From the NCBI RefSeq assembly GCF_001885905.1, contig NZ_JXKM01000004.1, positions 1-64,000 of the forward strand: 64,000 nt of DNA. The letters are read 5' to 3'. Under the pieces are notes generated by a model, which saw nothing but the letters and a program-made list of their open reading frames with translations, did no database searches and was not told the DNA's origin. The stretch comes from Enterococcus devriesei (GTDB lineage: Bacteria; Bacillota; Bacilli; Lactobacillales; Enterococcaceae). Both the position numbers and the translations under genes were made by a program. Positions within the stretch are counted from its first letter, which is position 1. Each line of letters starts with the position of its first letter. Below, one piece after another: positions 25,569 to 35,879 of this stretch.

Positions 25569-27326
25569 TTAACGGATATGCAGTCTTCTGCGGATACCAT
25601 CAACACGAGGTCCGAGTAATTTGTCGGCCATGCGCGTTTTCAAAGCCAGCACAATATACGCCAAACCGCCGCAGGCTGCCACGATCAAAATAATAATCAT
25701 TGATTGGATTTTCGAATCGGGACTCAAGACCAATTCACAGCCAAACTTCGCAATCACGGCAACCACACCCATTACTAGTGACATGCCAGTGATTTTTGTG
25801 AAAGATTCAATCGTTGCTCGGAATGGGAAGCGAGACAAGACATGAATTCGATCTAATAAGAACATATTTGCAACTAAGAGACCTACAAAAGTTGCGATCA
25901 AAGGGCCATAGGCTTTGAATAAGAAAATCAGCGGGAATTGGGTAACGACTTTTACCCCGATCCCGATTCCTAGAAAACCAACGGCTTGCATATTGCCGTC
26001 TAATCCTTGGAGCATCGTTGAGCAGACCATGAAGAGTCCCATCATGATACCAACAACACAGGAAGCGGCCAATAATTGCGCCCCCAATGGATTTGGACGA
26101 TAGAACAAGGTATTTAAAGGATAAGCTAGGACGATCATACCCACGGTAGCTGGCATCATCACAAAGAATAGCAATTGAAAATTATTTGTGACTAAATTAG
26201 CCAAGCCGGCTTGATCTTTTTTCGTGAAGCGTTCGGTGATCAAAGGTAGTCCAGCAGTAGCCATCGCGGTTCCTAACGCAATAACGACCATCGTCAATTT
26301 ATCCGGATTGGCTGAGATCAACGCGAAAAGATCCGCATTTTTGGCGGCAGAATAATTCGTGACGATCGTCATAATTTTTTCAAAGGAGTATTGATCGATT
26401 AATTTGAAAATACTGATCCCGCTGCCGACAATAATAAATGGAATGGCTTGCGCAATCATTTGCATTACAAGTTGGCGGCCAGAGAAGCTGATTTGATTAC
26501 TGCTTTCCTTAACCAACTGACGAAAGGCGGTACGTTCTTTTAATAAGGAGAACATCAGTACACCCATAGCGAAAGCTACCCCAATAAAGGCCGCAAAGGT
26601 GGAATGAACGACGGCGGTTTTGTAGCTGCCGTTATTGATCTTCATAATGATATAAGCCGAGACCAGCATATAACATACGCGAGCGATCTGCTCAATGATC
26701 TGTGAAATGGCATATGGCTTCATATTGCTGTTTCCTTGGAAGAAGCCGCGAATCACACTCATCGCAGGGAAAATCAAAAGGACGACGCTTAATGAACGCA
26801 TCACCGGAACGAGATCCGGATTTCCTTGTGATAGGAAGGGGGCGCCAACGAACATAATGCCCGCACAAATCACACCGCCAATCGTCATCAGCCGCAAGGT
26901 ATAGAATAAAAGTTTTTTACTAAGTCCATATTCATTCATGGAATTGTAACGGGCGGTCTGCTTCGCTACCGCCGCTGGAATTCCCGCGGTGGAGATCATT
27001 AGAAACAACGCGTAAACATTGTAGCCCTTGGTATAAAGATAGTTGGCTGCTTCTCCGTGAGGCTGCATCCACATGTACCAGGGGATCACATATACGGCAC
27101 CTAGTAAGCGCGAGAAGATATTCCCCACAGTTAGCCAAGCGGTACTTTGGACCATTTTTTCTTGGGCAGTCGCTTGCTTTTTAACAGGCGCAGAGACTTC
27201 CTCCATTTGTTTTTCTGGTTGTTCCATATTTTCTTTGGTCGGTTTGACCGTTTCTGTATGATAACGCGCCATTCGCGAACGAGGTTCGTTTTTCGGTAGG
27301 GCGTTGTCTTGTCTATTATTTGTCAT
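25569..27326 (-). CDS. MurJ/YtgP-type lipid flippase
   Basis: A 585-residue protein of the MOP/MviN-like exporter superfamily with about fourteen membrane segments. It is preceded by an unusual 65-residue charged cytosolic extension (EPRSRMARYHTETVKPTKEN). Motifs such as STAGIPAAVAKQTARYNSM and RGFFQGNSNMKPYAISQIIEQIARV match the B. subtilis YtgP (MurJ) group. These move lipid II across the membrane for peptidoglycan synthesis. Polysaccharide-flippase function is the alternative. The start is uncertain: GGAG is rather far from the chosen ATG. Confidence 0.85.
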   Translation of the reverse strand: MTNNRQDNALPKNEPRSRMARYHTETVKPTKENMEQPEKQMEEVSAPVKKQATAQEKMVQSTAWLTVGNIFSRLLGAVYVIPWYMWMQPHGEAANYLYTKGYNVYALFLMISTAGIPAAVAKQTARYNSMNEYGLSKKLLFYTLRLMTIGGVICAGIMFVGAPFLSQGNPDLVPVMRSLSVVLLIFPAMSVIRGFFQGNSNMKPYAISQIIEQIARVCYMLVSAYIIMKINNGSYKTAVVHSTFAAFIGVAFAMGVLMFSLLKERTAFRQLVKESSNQISFSGRQLVMQMIAQAIPFIIVGSGISIFKLIDQYSFEKIMTIVTNYSAAKNADLFALISANPDKLTMVVIALGTAMATAGLPLITERFTKKDQAGLANLVTNNFQLLFFVMMPATVGMIVLAYPLNTLFYRPNPLGAQLLAASCVVGIMMGLFMVCSTMLQGLDGNMQAVGFLGIGIGVKVVTQFPLIFLFKAYGPLIATFVGLLVANMFLLDRIHVLSRFPFRATIESFTKITGMSLVMGVVAVIAKFGCELVLSPDSKIQSMIIILIVAACGGLAYIVLALKTRMADKLLGPRVDGIRRRLHIR

Positions 27327-27546
27327 ATATACCAGCTTTCTCCAACAGTGTCCTCCATATTTTACCTGTTCTGTCAGCGACTTACAATCCTGTAAGAAAA
27401 TCTTTAAGAAATCGGTCTAAAGCGGGGGCTTTTGCTCATTTTGATCGACGAAAATTTCAAGCGCTGTGGTGATTCAAAAAATAAGATAGCTTTTCTGTGA
27501 TTTTTCTAATAAAATGATGAAAATAGGAGTGGGAGGGAGTAGACGT

Positions 27547-28326
27547 ATGGAAATTTTATCCTTTGAGCAAATTGATTTTATTCGTCAAAAAAAATATTTA
27601 TTAGAATCAATCAATTGGCGGATCAATGCAGGGGAAGATTGGTCCATTCTTGGATTGAATGGAGCAGGAAAAAGCTTGATGCTACAAATGATTTCGGGTA
27701 ACCTATGGCCGACAACGGGCCGACTGACCGTTTTAGGCGAAGTTTTTGGTCGCACTTCGATTCCTGATTTAACGAAGCGAATCGGCTGGGTCAGTCAATC
27801 TTTGCAGGAACGGATTCATCGGGAGGAACTAGCGGAGCTGATCGTGCTGTCGGGAAAATTCGCTAGTATTGGCATCTATCAGCATTTTTCTCAAGAAGAT
27901 GTACAGGAAGCGAAAGACCTGTTGGCTTCATTAGGGGGTGAAAAACTAATCGGCAAGGTCTATCAAATTTTGTCCCAAGGGGAGAAACAGTTGGTCCTGA
28001 TCGCCCGAGCATTAATGGGAAAACCGGAACTATTGATTTTGGATGAACCTTGCAACGGTCTGGATCTATTTGCTCGTGAAGATTTGTTGCGACGAATCGA
28101 AAAATTGAAGCAAGCTGCAGACGCGCCAAGTTTACTTTATGTCACTCATCACACCGAAGAAATTTTGCCACTTTTGAATCAAGTCTTGATGATTCGCGAT
28201 GGCAAGATTTTCAAACAGGGCAAACGAGAAGAATTACTGACCGAATCGGTCTTAAACGCATTTTATTTTCGACCGATTGCGCTTCACTCCATGGGTTCCG
28301 ACCGCTTGATGGTGGTACCTAAATAA
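27547..28326 (+). CDS. soluble ABC ATPase, YlmA/ModF-like
   Basis: A 259-residue ATP-binding protein. Walker A is GLNGAGKS (36-43), the signature is LSQGEKQ, and Walker B is LLILDEP with THHTEE as switch. No permease gene is adjacent. Stand-alone ATPases of this kind (YlmA in Bacillus, ModF in E. coli) have undefined partners. GGGAGGGAG precedes the ATG at 27547; an earlier ATG at 27514 lacks a site. Confidence 0.87.
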   Translation: MEILSFEQIDFIRQKKYLLESINWRINAGEDWSILGLNGAGKSLMLQMISGNLWPTTGRLTVLGEVFGRTSIPDLTKRIGWVSQSLQERIHREELAELIVLSGKFASIGIYQHFSQEDVQEAKDLLASLGGEKLIGKVYQILSQGEKQLVLIARALMGKPELLILDEPCNGLDLFAREDLLRRIEKLKQAADAPSLLYVTHHTEEILPLLNQVLMIRDGKIFKQGKREELLTESVLNAFYFRPIALHSMGSDRLMVVPK

Positions 28327-28409
28327 AGGTATTTTTCAAGGTTAAGACGTTGTTGAGACAACTATAAGTGAAGGGAGTGACAGAGGCTACTCGCGATTCT
28401 TGGAGTCTT

Positions 28410-28457
28410 GCTAAAGTAAAAAAACATCGGCCGGGCACCGATGTTTTTTACTTTAGC
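28410..28457. terminator. long bidirectional terminator
   Basis: GCTAAAGTAAAAAAACATCGG and CCGATGTTTTTTACTTTAGC form a nearly perfect 20-bp stem with loop CCGGGCA. It serves the convergent ABC and peptidase genes. Confidence 0.92.
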
Positions 28458-30152
28458 TTATTTTAATTCAACTTCTGAAATATCGGCCAAATAGTCACTT
28501 GCGATGTTTAGTAGTTCCGTCATTTTGTCGTAGTCAAAAGGCGAAGCAAGATGGCCGTAGCTTACGGTCTCTAAAAAAGTCTTCGTTCCGCCGATGCGAC
28601 AAATGGCGAGGTAATCTTCCCAAACAGTGGGGTCTTCCGTGACGATCCGTCGTTGCCAAAATTGCAGGGCGCAGACTTGTGCCAGCGTATAATCGATATA
28701 ATAGAAGGGGACTTCAAAAATATGTCCTTGACGATACCAATAAAGCCCGCGCGCCAAAGCGTCAGATTCTTGATAGTTACGCTCTGGGCAATAGCTTTGT
28801 TCTAATTTCCGCCAGCACTGCTTGCGTTCCTCCGGTGTCCAGCTTGGATGAAGATAGACTTCTTCTTGGAAATGATCCACTAAGGCGCCATAAGGCAGTA
28901 ACTGCAATGCACCGCTTAAATGTGCGAATTGATATTTTACACGTTCGTGAGGGAAAAATTTTTCCATCCACGGCCAAGTTAAAAATTCCATACTCATGGA
29001 GTGGATCTCCGCCGTATCAGAAGTAGGAAAAACGAGTTCCGTTTCTACGATCCAGCGGGATAGATAACTTTGAAAGGCGTGACCGGTCTCATGGGTCAAG
29101 ACATCAACATCATCGGAAGTACCGTTGAAATTTGCAAAGATGAAGGGCATCTGCAGACCGTCAATAAATTCACAATAACCGCCACTTTGTTTACCAGGAC
29201 GACTGCTGAGGTCCAACAGTTCTTGATCGATCATTTGCTCGAAAAAGTCTCCCGTTTCAGGTGATAATTCATGATACATTTGCTGGGCCTTTTGAACTAA
29301 GTCGTCTCCCTTAGGCTGGGCATTTCCAGTAGGGAACACTAATGGCAGATCATAGTGATAAAAATCTTTTAGCTGCAAGCGATCTTTTTGTCGTTGATAC
29401 AATTTTTGATTGATGGGAACGACAACCTCAATAATAAATTGACGGAAGGACTGTAGTTGCTTGCGATCATAGCTCCAGCGATTCATTAAGCGGTCGCCAT
29501 ATTCCACGTAGTTTTCAAAATCTAATTGTTGGGCTTGTTGATGGCGTAACTGAACTAGTCGATCAAAAATAGCATCGAATTCTTTTTCATGGGCGACAAA
29601 AAAGGCCTCGTAGACTTTATGAGAGGCTTTGCGGACAGAGCGTTCAGTAGCGGTGAAAAAAGCCGCTAATTCTGACAAGGTCAATGTCTGGCCTTGAAAT
29701 TCTAGTTGAGCAGAAGCAATGAGCTGGGTGTATTGACTAATGGTTTCGTTTTCTTGCTGTTTCAAGGAAACCACCGCGTCATTCAACAGCCGTAGCTGAT
29801 CTTCGGCATAGAGAAAAAGAGTCTCGGGAAATTCTTGTTTTAGTTCCACTTCAAAAGCCGAGTCTAATAATTTTTCATAAAACTCGTTGTGGAGTTGATC
29901 GATTAAGGGCTGGTGATGATCCCAAAAATCATTTTCAGCACGATAAAAAGAGTCATTGGTATTGATTGAATGACGAATATAGGCCAGCTTAGCATTAGTT
30001 GCAATCTCACTGCGTAATTGGTTCAGCTGGTTCAAGGCTTTTTTAGCCTCAGAATAATTAGAAGCCGTAGCAAACAGTTGCAAGGCTTGCCGAAACGCTT
30101 TTTCGTATTGTTCCAGTTCAGGACGTTGATAAGGATAAGTTGAAAAGGACAT
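28458..30152 (-). CDS. M3-family oligoendopeptidase
   Basis: A 564-residue cytosolic zinc metallopeptidase of the PepF/M3 family. The zinc motif HETGH is at 354-358, followed by ETELVFPTSDTAEIHSMSMEFL, which supplies the third ligand Glu. It cuts short peptides, probably those imported by Opp systems. GGAGG precedes the ATG. It stands alone between terminators. Confidence 0.93.
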   Translation of the reverse strand: MSFSTYPYQRPELEQYEKAFRQALQLFATASNYSEAKKALNQLNQLRSEIATNAKLAYIRHSINTNDSFYRAENDFWDHHQPLIDQLHNEFYEKLLDSAFEVELKQEFPETLFLYAEDQLRLLNDAVVSLKQQENETISQYTQLIASAQLEFQGQTLTLSELAAFFTATERSVRKASHKVYEAFFVAHEKEFDAIFDRLVQLRHQQAQQLDFENYVEYGDRLMNRWSYDRKQLQSFRQFIIEVVVPINQKLYQRQKDRLQLKDFYHYDLPLVFPTGNAQPKGDDLVQKAQQMYHELSPETGDFFEQMIDQELLDLSSRPGKQSGGYCEFIDGLQMPFIFANFNGTSDDVDVLTHETGHAFQSYLSRWIVETELVFPTSDTAEIHSMSMEFLTWPWMEKFFPHERVKYQFAHLSGALQLLPYGALVDHFQEEVYLHPSWTPEERKQCWRKLEQSYCPERNYQESDALARGLYWYRQGHIFEVPFYYIDYTLAQVCALQFWQRRIVTEDPTVWEDYLAICRIGGTKTFLETVSYGHLASPFDYDKMTELLNIASDYLADISEVELK

Positions 30153-30190
30153 GACGAACCTCCAATAGATAACTTTTTTGTAAGTATAAC

Positions 30191-30220
30191 AAAAAAACCG
30201 CCAGCATTGTGCTGACGGTT
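30191..30220 (-). terminator. terminator of ald
   Basis: AACCGCCAGCA-TTG-TGCTGACGGTT with one wobble. The A7 on its left is the T tract on the minus strand. Confidence 0.88.
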
Positions 30221-30229
30221 CTTACAAGC

Positions 30230-31366
30230 TTACGAATTCATTAGTAGTTCTTCGTCTAACAATTCATCGATGGATGTGTAGTCTAAGTTCAAATCTTTGG
30301 CTACTGCTTCGATGGTTAGTTTTCCTTTGTAGGTGTTGACCCCGCGATGCAAGGCTAGATTGCTCTTCAGCAAGTCTTCTAACGAGTTGTTGGCTAGCAG
30401 ATTCGCATAGGCCATCGTACTGTTGCTTAGAGCATGAGTCGCGGTTTGTGGGACAGCCCCTGGCATGTTTGCAACGGCATAGTGGACAACACCTTCTTTG
30501 ACATAAGTCGGTGCGTCATGAGTTGTTACGCGGTCCTCTGTTTCAAAGATCCCGCCTTGGTCAATGGCAACGTCTACTACTACGGAATGATCTGGAATAT
30601 TGGCAACCATTTCCTTAGTGACTAAGGTTGGTGCTTTGTGACCAGGAATCAAGACCGCTCCAATCACTAAGTCAGCAGTTTTCAATGCTTCTTGAATGTT
30701 GAAGCTGTTTGACATCAACGTTTGTACGTCGTTGCCGAAAATGATATCTAATTCTTTCAAGCGTGGGACACTGACATCTAAGATCGTCACGTTGGCTCCA
30801 AGACCGACTGCGATTTTCGCAGCGTTCAGTCCTACCACGCCGCCGCCGATAACGACGACATTGCCGCGGCGAACACCAGGCACGCCAGATAACAAGATTC
30901 CTTTACCGCCATTGATCCGTTCTAAATAGTTGGCACCGATTTGAGCCGCCATACGGCCAGCAATCTCACTCATCGGAGCTAACAAAGGCAGCGTATTGTC
31001 AGCAGGTTGGACATTTTCATAAGCGATGGCATTGACGCCGCTTTCGAGTAAAGCTTCGGTCAATGGTTTGTTCGCAGCTAAATGCAAATAAGTAAATAAT
31101 AGCAAATCTTTGCGGAAGTACTGATATTCTTCGGGAAGGGGTTCCTTCACTTTCATGACCATATCAGCAGACCAAGCTGTCGCTGCATCATCAACGATAG
31201 TGGCTCCGGCTTCACGATATTCATCATCGGAGATGGCTGATCCTGCGCCAGCATTTTTCTCAACGAGGACTTTATGACCATGTTTACTCAGATCAAAAAC
31301 ACCTGAAGGGGGAAGGGCAACACGATTTTCGTTGTTCTTAATTTCTTTTGGAATTCCAATAATCAT
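30230..31366 (-). CDS. ald: alanine dehydrogenase
   Basis: A 378-residue NAD-dependent enzyme interconverting L-alanine and pyruvate plus ammonia. It starts [22 protein letters not shown], has the Rossmann motif [14 protein letters not shown], and catalytic-region motifs KVKEPLPEE and VDVAIDQGG. The ATG at 31366 lies 10 bases after AAGGAG. The promoter at 31421-31448 has a downstream cre-like site, suggesting repression by CcpA on good sugars. Confidence 0.96.
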   Translation of the reverse strand: MIIGIPKEIKNNENRVALPPSGVFDLSKHGHKVLVEKNAGAGSAISDDEYREAGATIVDDAATAWSADMVMKVKEPLPEEYQYFRKDLLLFTYLHLAANKPLTEALLESGVNAIAYENVQPADNTLPLLAPMSEIAGRMAAQIGANYLERINGGKGILLSGVPGVRRGNVVVIGGGVVGLNAAKIAVGLGANVTILDVSVPRLKELDIIFGNDVQTLMSNSFNIQEALKTADLVIGAVLIPGHKAPTLVTKEMVANIPDHSVVVDVAIDQGGIFETEDRVTTHDAPTYVKEGVVHYAVANMPGAVPQTATHALSNSTMAYANLLANNSLEDLLKSNLALHRGVNTYKGKLTIEAVAKDLNLDYTSIDELLDEELLMNS

Positions 31367-31401
31367 TCGACACACACTCCTTCTAACAAATCATAGATAA
31401 G

Positions 31402-31448
31402 CGCAACCGCTTACAAACTAATTGTACAGGAGTTTCAAACAATATCAA
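31402..31448 (-). promoter_or_regulatory. ald promoter with cre-like site
   Basis: On the minus strand, TTGATA (31443-31448), a 16-bp spacer and TACAAT (31421-31426). TGTAAGCGGTTGCG (31402-31415) differs from the CcpA consensus at its last base and would act as a downstream roadblock. Confidence 0.55.
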
Positions 31449-31661
31449 ATAAAATTTTGTGAAAAATACGATTCATTTTACTACAAGTAAGCAAATGAAA
31501 CCCTTTTCATTTTCTCATCTTAGTTTTTTTCGAAGAATCAGTCAGAATTGATTGGTTGAAAGTTTGTGATAATTTTAAATTTATTATTTGATTGCTGAAT
31601 TTATTGCGAAAAAACCAATTACTGGTAATAATAAAGAAAGAAACTTAAGGGAGATTGTATT

Positions 31662-32051
31662 ATGCCGGAAAATCAACGGATTGATATATTAAAAGAACAA
31701 ATCAGCTTTTTAGAAGCACGTTTGACGCGTTATGAAGAATTGCTACATGGATCAGTTTTAAAACGAATTCTCTTTGGCGGAGGACGGCGTGCGAAACTAA
31801 GTATCGCTGAGATTCTAATTGGGCTCATTATTTTGCTGTATGTATTCTTTCGCATCACACCAGGATTGGTTTTTGCTGTGATAGTTATTTTGTCATTATT
31901 CATGATTTTCTTTTCCGCAGTTCAACTAAATCTGATTCGTAAGAAAAATGGGCCGGAAAAATACCAAAAGATGATCGACAGTTTGACGTTAGAAAAAGCT
32001 TCAATGGAAAAGGAAGTCATACGGCTAAAAGAAAACAAGCCGAGAACCTAA
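31662..32051 (+). CDS. small membrane protein with flanking coiled coils
   Basis: A 129-residue protein with an N-terminal charged helix (ILKEQISFLEARLTRYEELL), two close membrane segments (about 47-85) and a charged C-terminal helix. I recognise no family. AAGGGAG lies before the ATG. It may assemble through its helices at the inner face of the membrane. Confidence 0.75.
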   Translation: MPENQRIDILKEQISFLEARLTRYEELLHGSVLKRILFGGGRRAKLSIAEILIGLIILLYVFFRITPGLVFAVIVILSLFMIFFSAVQLNLIRKKNGPEKYQKMIDSLTLEKASMEKEVIRLKENKPRT

Positions 32052-32067
32052 TGCCTCGGCCTGTTTC
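32038..32067 (+). terminator. weak stem-loop at 3-prime end
   Basis: GCCGAG/CTCGGC around a loop that contains the stop codon, with a short T run. Confidence 0.45.
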
Positions 32068-32086
32068 ATATAAAGGAATACTTTTC

Positions 32087-33616
32087 TCAAACGGAAATAG
32101 CTTCGCGCTTTTCTGAAGAGAAATTTTTACGATGGACCTTATCTACCAACGATTGGATCTTGTTTAAAGAATGGATGCTGGGACACAGTTCTACTGCGAT
32201 GATCGGCGTTCGGCAGCTTTGCACATCAAAGGTGGAGGTGCTAATGACGATATCATATTCTTCAAAGATTTCTAAATAGCTTTTGTTTTGGAGGCTGTTG
32301 AAATTGATATGTTGGATCGTGTAATTGCCTCTGATTGAAAAGCGTAGCAGTTCAGACAACAGGCTCTCTTGCATACTAGAGTCTGTCGAGACGACTAGCA
32401 AGGTAACGGGCTGACTAGATTGCTGCATATTATTCAGACAGCTGGGAACCGTTGCGATGATTTGATAAATGTAATTATCGATGAATTCCGCCGTCGCGAA
32501 AAGCTGATAATCTTCGGTGAATCCAAGCACTAGTTCCCGCAACTGATGCACACAATGAGCATGAAAAGTCTCTAGCAAATGTAAGCAATCCTTTTTTCGG
32601 TCTTGTAGAACACTGATAAATTCTTTTGTCTTGGCATGGAACAAATGCTGATTGATCAAAATTGTGGTTAATTGATCTTTTTGTTTTTCGGTCAAAGGAT
32701 CGACGAGCATCGTGCTGAGTTTTTCCGCTAGTTCATAATGCGTTTCATAATGATAAGCCAAGGAATAATTTGTTTCCAAGGCTTTTTTCTTTTGTCTGTC
32801 GCCTAGCAAAAAGAGATCCGAATACAACAACCAAAAGCTATCTTTCATAACATCTTCTGAGTAGAGAATATGCAGCTCTTTCCGCAAGTGCGGACCAAAA
32901 CGACTCATCATCGCTTGCTTTGGTGGCAGAATGCTCTCCGATTTTAATGTACGGGAGGAAAAACGATGGTTGTTAGAGATCCGTACGAGACTGATAAAAA
33001 AGGTAAGACTTAGCCGGTTGTATTGGGCAAAAGACACCGATAATTCATTTTCATTGATCATGGAGCGAACGATCTCGTCACCGTATCGGAAGAATTCCGA
33101 ACTGAAGCGCGTATTTTCCCGCATGACTTTCTTCTCTGAAAAATAGAGAAAGAATAGATGGCGGATCGCGATCTCATCACCGGTCAAACGAAAAGGCCGC
33201 CGCTGAATCGTCAATTTCCAGTGTGCCAGAGCATCTTGCAGATCTTTCATGGCCGATTGGACTGTGGTCAAGCTGCAAAATAATTTTTGGGACAACTCTA
33301 ATAAGGTGGAACATTCCTCAAAGAAGATGGCTTCCAGAATTTTAAAAGCCATCGAATGATTTAGCAAAGTGGAGAAAAGCACATCGATGGTGGCGTTGTC
33401 TTTCAGCTCTAGCCGATACAGGCTGTTTTCTCGCACGACTTTGTAATAGTTGCTTTGGGTATTGATTGTTCGAATGTCATTTAATAAAGCAGGTGTGGTG
33501 CAGTCTGCGATGGTGGACAATTCCTCGCTGGAACACGGATGCTTGGAATAATACAGGGTTTCAATTAAATTTAATTGGCGCTGGCTATCTCGTTTAAGAA
33601 GTCGGCGTAAGTTCAT
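32087..33616 (-). CDS. Mga/AtxA-like transcription regulator, second paralogue
   Basis: A 509-residue regulator. Two N-terminal winged HTH regions (SSEELSTIADCTTPALLNDIR; TLLELSQKLFCSLTTVQSAMKDL) are followed by a helical PRD-like middle and a C-terminal EIIB-like fold (VTLLVVSTDSSMQESLLSELL). Such proteins control virulence, sugar or envelope genes in streptococci and bacilli. It overlaps the upstream paralogue by 23 bp and clearly arose from it by tandem duplication (MNLRRLLKRDSQRQLNLIE against MNLRGLMKQETTRRLCLIE). Targets are unknown. Confidence 0.85.
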   Translation of the reverse strand: MNLRRLLKRDSQRQLNLIETLYYSKHPCSSEELSTIADCTTPALLNDIRTINTQSNYYKVVRENSLYRLELKDNATIDVLFSTLLNHSMAFKILEAIFFEECSTLLELSQKLFCSLTTVQSAMKDLQDALAHWKLTIQRRPFRLTGDEIAIRHLFFLYFSEKKVMRENTRFSSEFFRYGDEIVRSMINENELSVSFAQYNRLSLTFFISLVRISNNHRFSSRTLKSESILPPKQAMMSRFGPHLRKELHILYSEDVMKDSFWLLYSDLFLLGDRQKKKALETNYSLAYHYETHYELAEKLSTMLVDPLTEKQKDQLTTILINQHLFHAKTKEFISVLQDRKKDCLHLLETFHAHCVHQLRELVLGFTEDYQLFATAEFIDNYIYQIIATVPSCLNNMQQSSQPVTLLVVSTDSSMQESLLSELLRFSIRGNYTIQHINFNSLQNKSYLEIFEEYDIVISTSTFDVQSCRTPIIAVELCPSIHSLNKIQSLVDKVHRKNFSSEKREAISV

Positions 33617-35117
33617 TATAATATTCCTTTCGTAATGGAAGTGGTTCGAAACAATTCACAAATTGCTGAATACGTTCAAAATCTTGAGCGGTTGGATAGG
33701 CGTTGATGGCAATCAATGGGCACGCGGATTTAAGTTCAGTCATCGTGACATTGGTTACGATCAAATCATATCTTTTAGTTAAATTAGTCAACTGTTCCTG
33801 TTGAATAAACGGACTGCTAAAATAATCGTAGTTCACGGCGCCTTTAATAAAGGCCGGGAAAATCGAGTGCCAGAAACGTTCGTGGGTGGTGGAGGTATCA
33901 GAGAGCAACAAGACCTTGATTGGTTGATCCGCCGCTACTAAGCGCTGCAGCAGGTGACTGATTGAAGTAACCAATAAGCTGATATACAACTCGGTGAAGG
34001 AGTTGTGCTGCTGGCTTGGTAAAAAATCCTCTACGACCGTTCTGATTTTTCTCAACTCACGGCTATATTTTTTATCGATCAATTTCAGCATAGTAGCTTG
34101 CGTTTCCTGTAAAATCTCGACTGATCGTTTATTAGGCTGATAGCAAAACAGACTGTTGCCTAATAGTCGCAGGTTTTCAACGATCTCAGCTTGTGAAAGC
34201 GGCGTGTCTAGTAGTTCGCTAATACGATTCAATAATAAATGATGAGATTCATAAAAATTCGCCAGTCGAGTATTTTTTTGGATCGCGAATAATTGCTGCT
34301 GACGATTTAAGATCAATTGATGGGAAAACAGCGGCCACAAGCATTCCTTCAATGAGCTCTCAGTAAAATCAATCCCAGTCTCACGTTTGATCAGCTTGGT
34401 TAAACGCTCTAGCTGATCGAAAGCAGGGAGCTTCAAACCACTTTCATTGGACAGTTTTTTCATGGAATGACCATTTTTTAAACGCTGTAAGCCAATCAAA
34501 AAGCTGTGCATCAGTTGAAAATGGACATTCATATTATTATCGATTTGATTTTCTTTTAAGAGTTGCCGTAGCAAGTAATCGACTGAATTTAGTAATTCCT
34601 TTGAGAAACCATAATCAACAAAGGCCATTCGAGCTTCTCTAAAAAAAAGATAATAGAATTGTCGTAAGATCGCTTCATCTCCAGCGACTCGCAGTGGGCG
34701 ATGATGGACAGAGATATCCCAAGTAGCTAGCTTATGCTTGATGTTTTTCAAATAACGCTGCATGTTAGAAAAACTACAATTTAAATGATCCGCTGCTATT
34801 TGAATCCCCCGACTTTTCTCAAAAAACAGGCACTCAATCACTTGAAACTCTAGACTAGTCCGCAAAATATAGGCATAAACAATGTCGATCGTTGCGAATT
34901 GATCGAACTCAATTGAATAGAGCCCTTTCTTTTTCTTTATTTTGATCGGTAAGGTTTCTTCATTTAAAAAACGAATATCACTAATCAATGCAGGTAGTGA
35001 GCAGTTTAGTACCTCCATTAATTGTTCGGAAGAAAGCAAATCTTTGGCATAATATAATTGTTCGATTAGACATAAACGTCTCGTCGTTTCTTGTTTCATT
35101 AACCCTCTTAAATTCAT
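33594..35117 (-). CDS. Mga/AtxA-like transcription regulator, first paralogue
   Basis: A 507-residue regulator with the same layout as the downstream gene: HTH regions at LSSEQLMEVLNCSLPALISDIR and GIQIAADHLNCSFSNMQRYL, a PRD-like middle, and an EIIB-like end (IKVLLLSDTSTTHERFWHSIF). GAGGGG lies upstream of its ATG. The pair forms a two-gene operon. PRD/EIIB parts suggest control by phosphotransferase-system phosphorylation, which is a family inference. Confidence 0.85.
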   Translation of the reverse strand: MNLRGLMKQETTRRLCLIEQLYYAKDLLSSEQLMEVLNCSLPALISDIRFLNEETLPIKIKKKKGLYSIEFDQFATIDIVYAYILRTSLEFQVIECLFFEKSRGIQIAADHLNCSFSNMQRYLKNIKHKLATWDISVHHRPLRVAGDEAILRQFYYLFFREARMAFVDYGFSKELLNSVDYLLRQLLKENQIDNNMNVHFQLMHSFLIGLQRLKNGHSMKKLSNESGLKLPAFDQLERLTKLIKRETGIDFTESSLKECLWPLFSHQLILNRQQQLFAIQKNTRLANFYESHHLLLNRISELLDTPLSQAEIVENLRLLGNSLFCYQPNKRSVEILQETQATMLKLIDKKYSRELRKIRTVVEDFLPSQQHNSFTELYISLLVTSISHLLQRLVAADQPIKVLLLSDTSTTHERFWHSIFPAFIKGAVNYDYFSSPFIQQEQLTNLTKRYDLIVTNVTMTELKSACPLIAINAYPTAQDFERIQQFVNCFEPLPLRKEYYNELTPTS

Positions 35118-35372
35118 ATATATAACCCCTCGAATAATTTTTTATTTAATATAATGGCAAAAAAGAGGGGAAACAAGTTAGATTAACTTATATTAAGCTT
35201 ATTTTTGTTATTTAACTAATTCCCAATAAGAATTATTATAAATTAGGATACTAATTTTATAAGGATAAACGCAAATAATTAAAAAAAACTTCGAATTTAT
35301 TTTTTATTTTTTAATTCTAAAAAAATAAAAAAAGAATCCGGCGGAAAAAAATAGGAAAAAGAGAGTTAACGG
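35118..35372. other. AT-rich intergenic region between Mga pair and hup
   Basis: Contains long A and T runs, no ORF and no recognised regulatory RNA. It must hold the promoter of the minus-strand regulator pair. Confidence 0.4.
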
Positions 35373-35401
35373 TTGCCTTTCTCAGCAATAACGAATAGAA
35401 T
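35373..35401 (+). promoter_or_regulatory. hup promoter
   Basis: TTGCCT (35373-35378), a 17-bp spacer and TAGAAT (35396-35401). Confidence 0.65.
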
Positions 35402-35443
35402 TATGTTTGGAATCAATTAAAAAGACAGTGGAGGCTATACATT

Positions 35444-35719
35444 ATGATTAATAAACAAAGTTTAGTTGAACAAGTAGCGGAAAAGACAGGTCTTACAAAA
35501 AAAGATGCAACATCTGCCGTAGATGCTTTATTTGAAGGAATTCAATCATCATTGAAAGCTGGAGAAAAAGTTCAAGTCATTGGCTTTGGTAACTTTGAAG
35601 TGCGGGAACGTGCTGCACGTAAAGGCCGCAACCCTCAAACAGGTGAAGAAATCACTATCGCAGCAAGCAAATCACCAGCATTCAAAGCCGGTAAACAATT
35701 AAAAGACGCAGTGAAGTAA
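35444..35719 (+). CDS. hup: DNA-binding protein HU
   Basis: A 91-residue nucleoid protein. It starts [20 protein letters not shown], has the arm motif [22 protein letters not shown] and ends [13 protein letters not shown]. It binds and bends DNA as a dimer. It is very strongly conserved, and codon use is that of a highly expressed gene. Monocistronic. Confidence 0.98.
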   Translation: MINKQSLVEQVAEKTGLTKKDATSAVDALFEGIQSSLKAGEKVQVIGFGNFEVRERAARKGRNPQTGEEITIAASKSPAFKAGKQLKDAVK

Positions 35720-35729
35720 AAAAATGAGT

Positions 35730-35758
35730 CCCGCTACTTTGAGTAGCGGGCTTTTTTT
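35730..35758 (+). terminator. hup terminator
   Basis: CCCGCTACT-TTG-AGTAGCGGG followed by T7. Confidence 0.95.
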
Positions 35759-35879
35759 GTGCTCGGATCCGTCTCAAATCTAAAAAATATCTAAAAAAAA
35801 GTTTGTGAATCAAAATTTTCTTGTGTCTTTGGCTAAAAAAGCGTATATCTTAGAACAGTGAAAATTCTGGAGGAACTTT

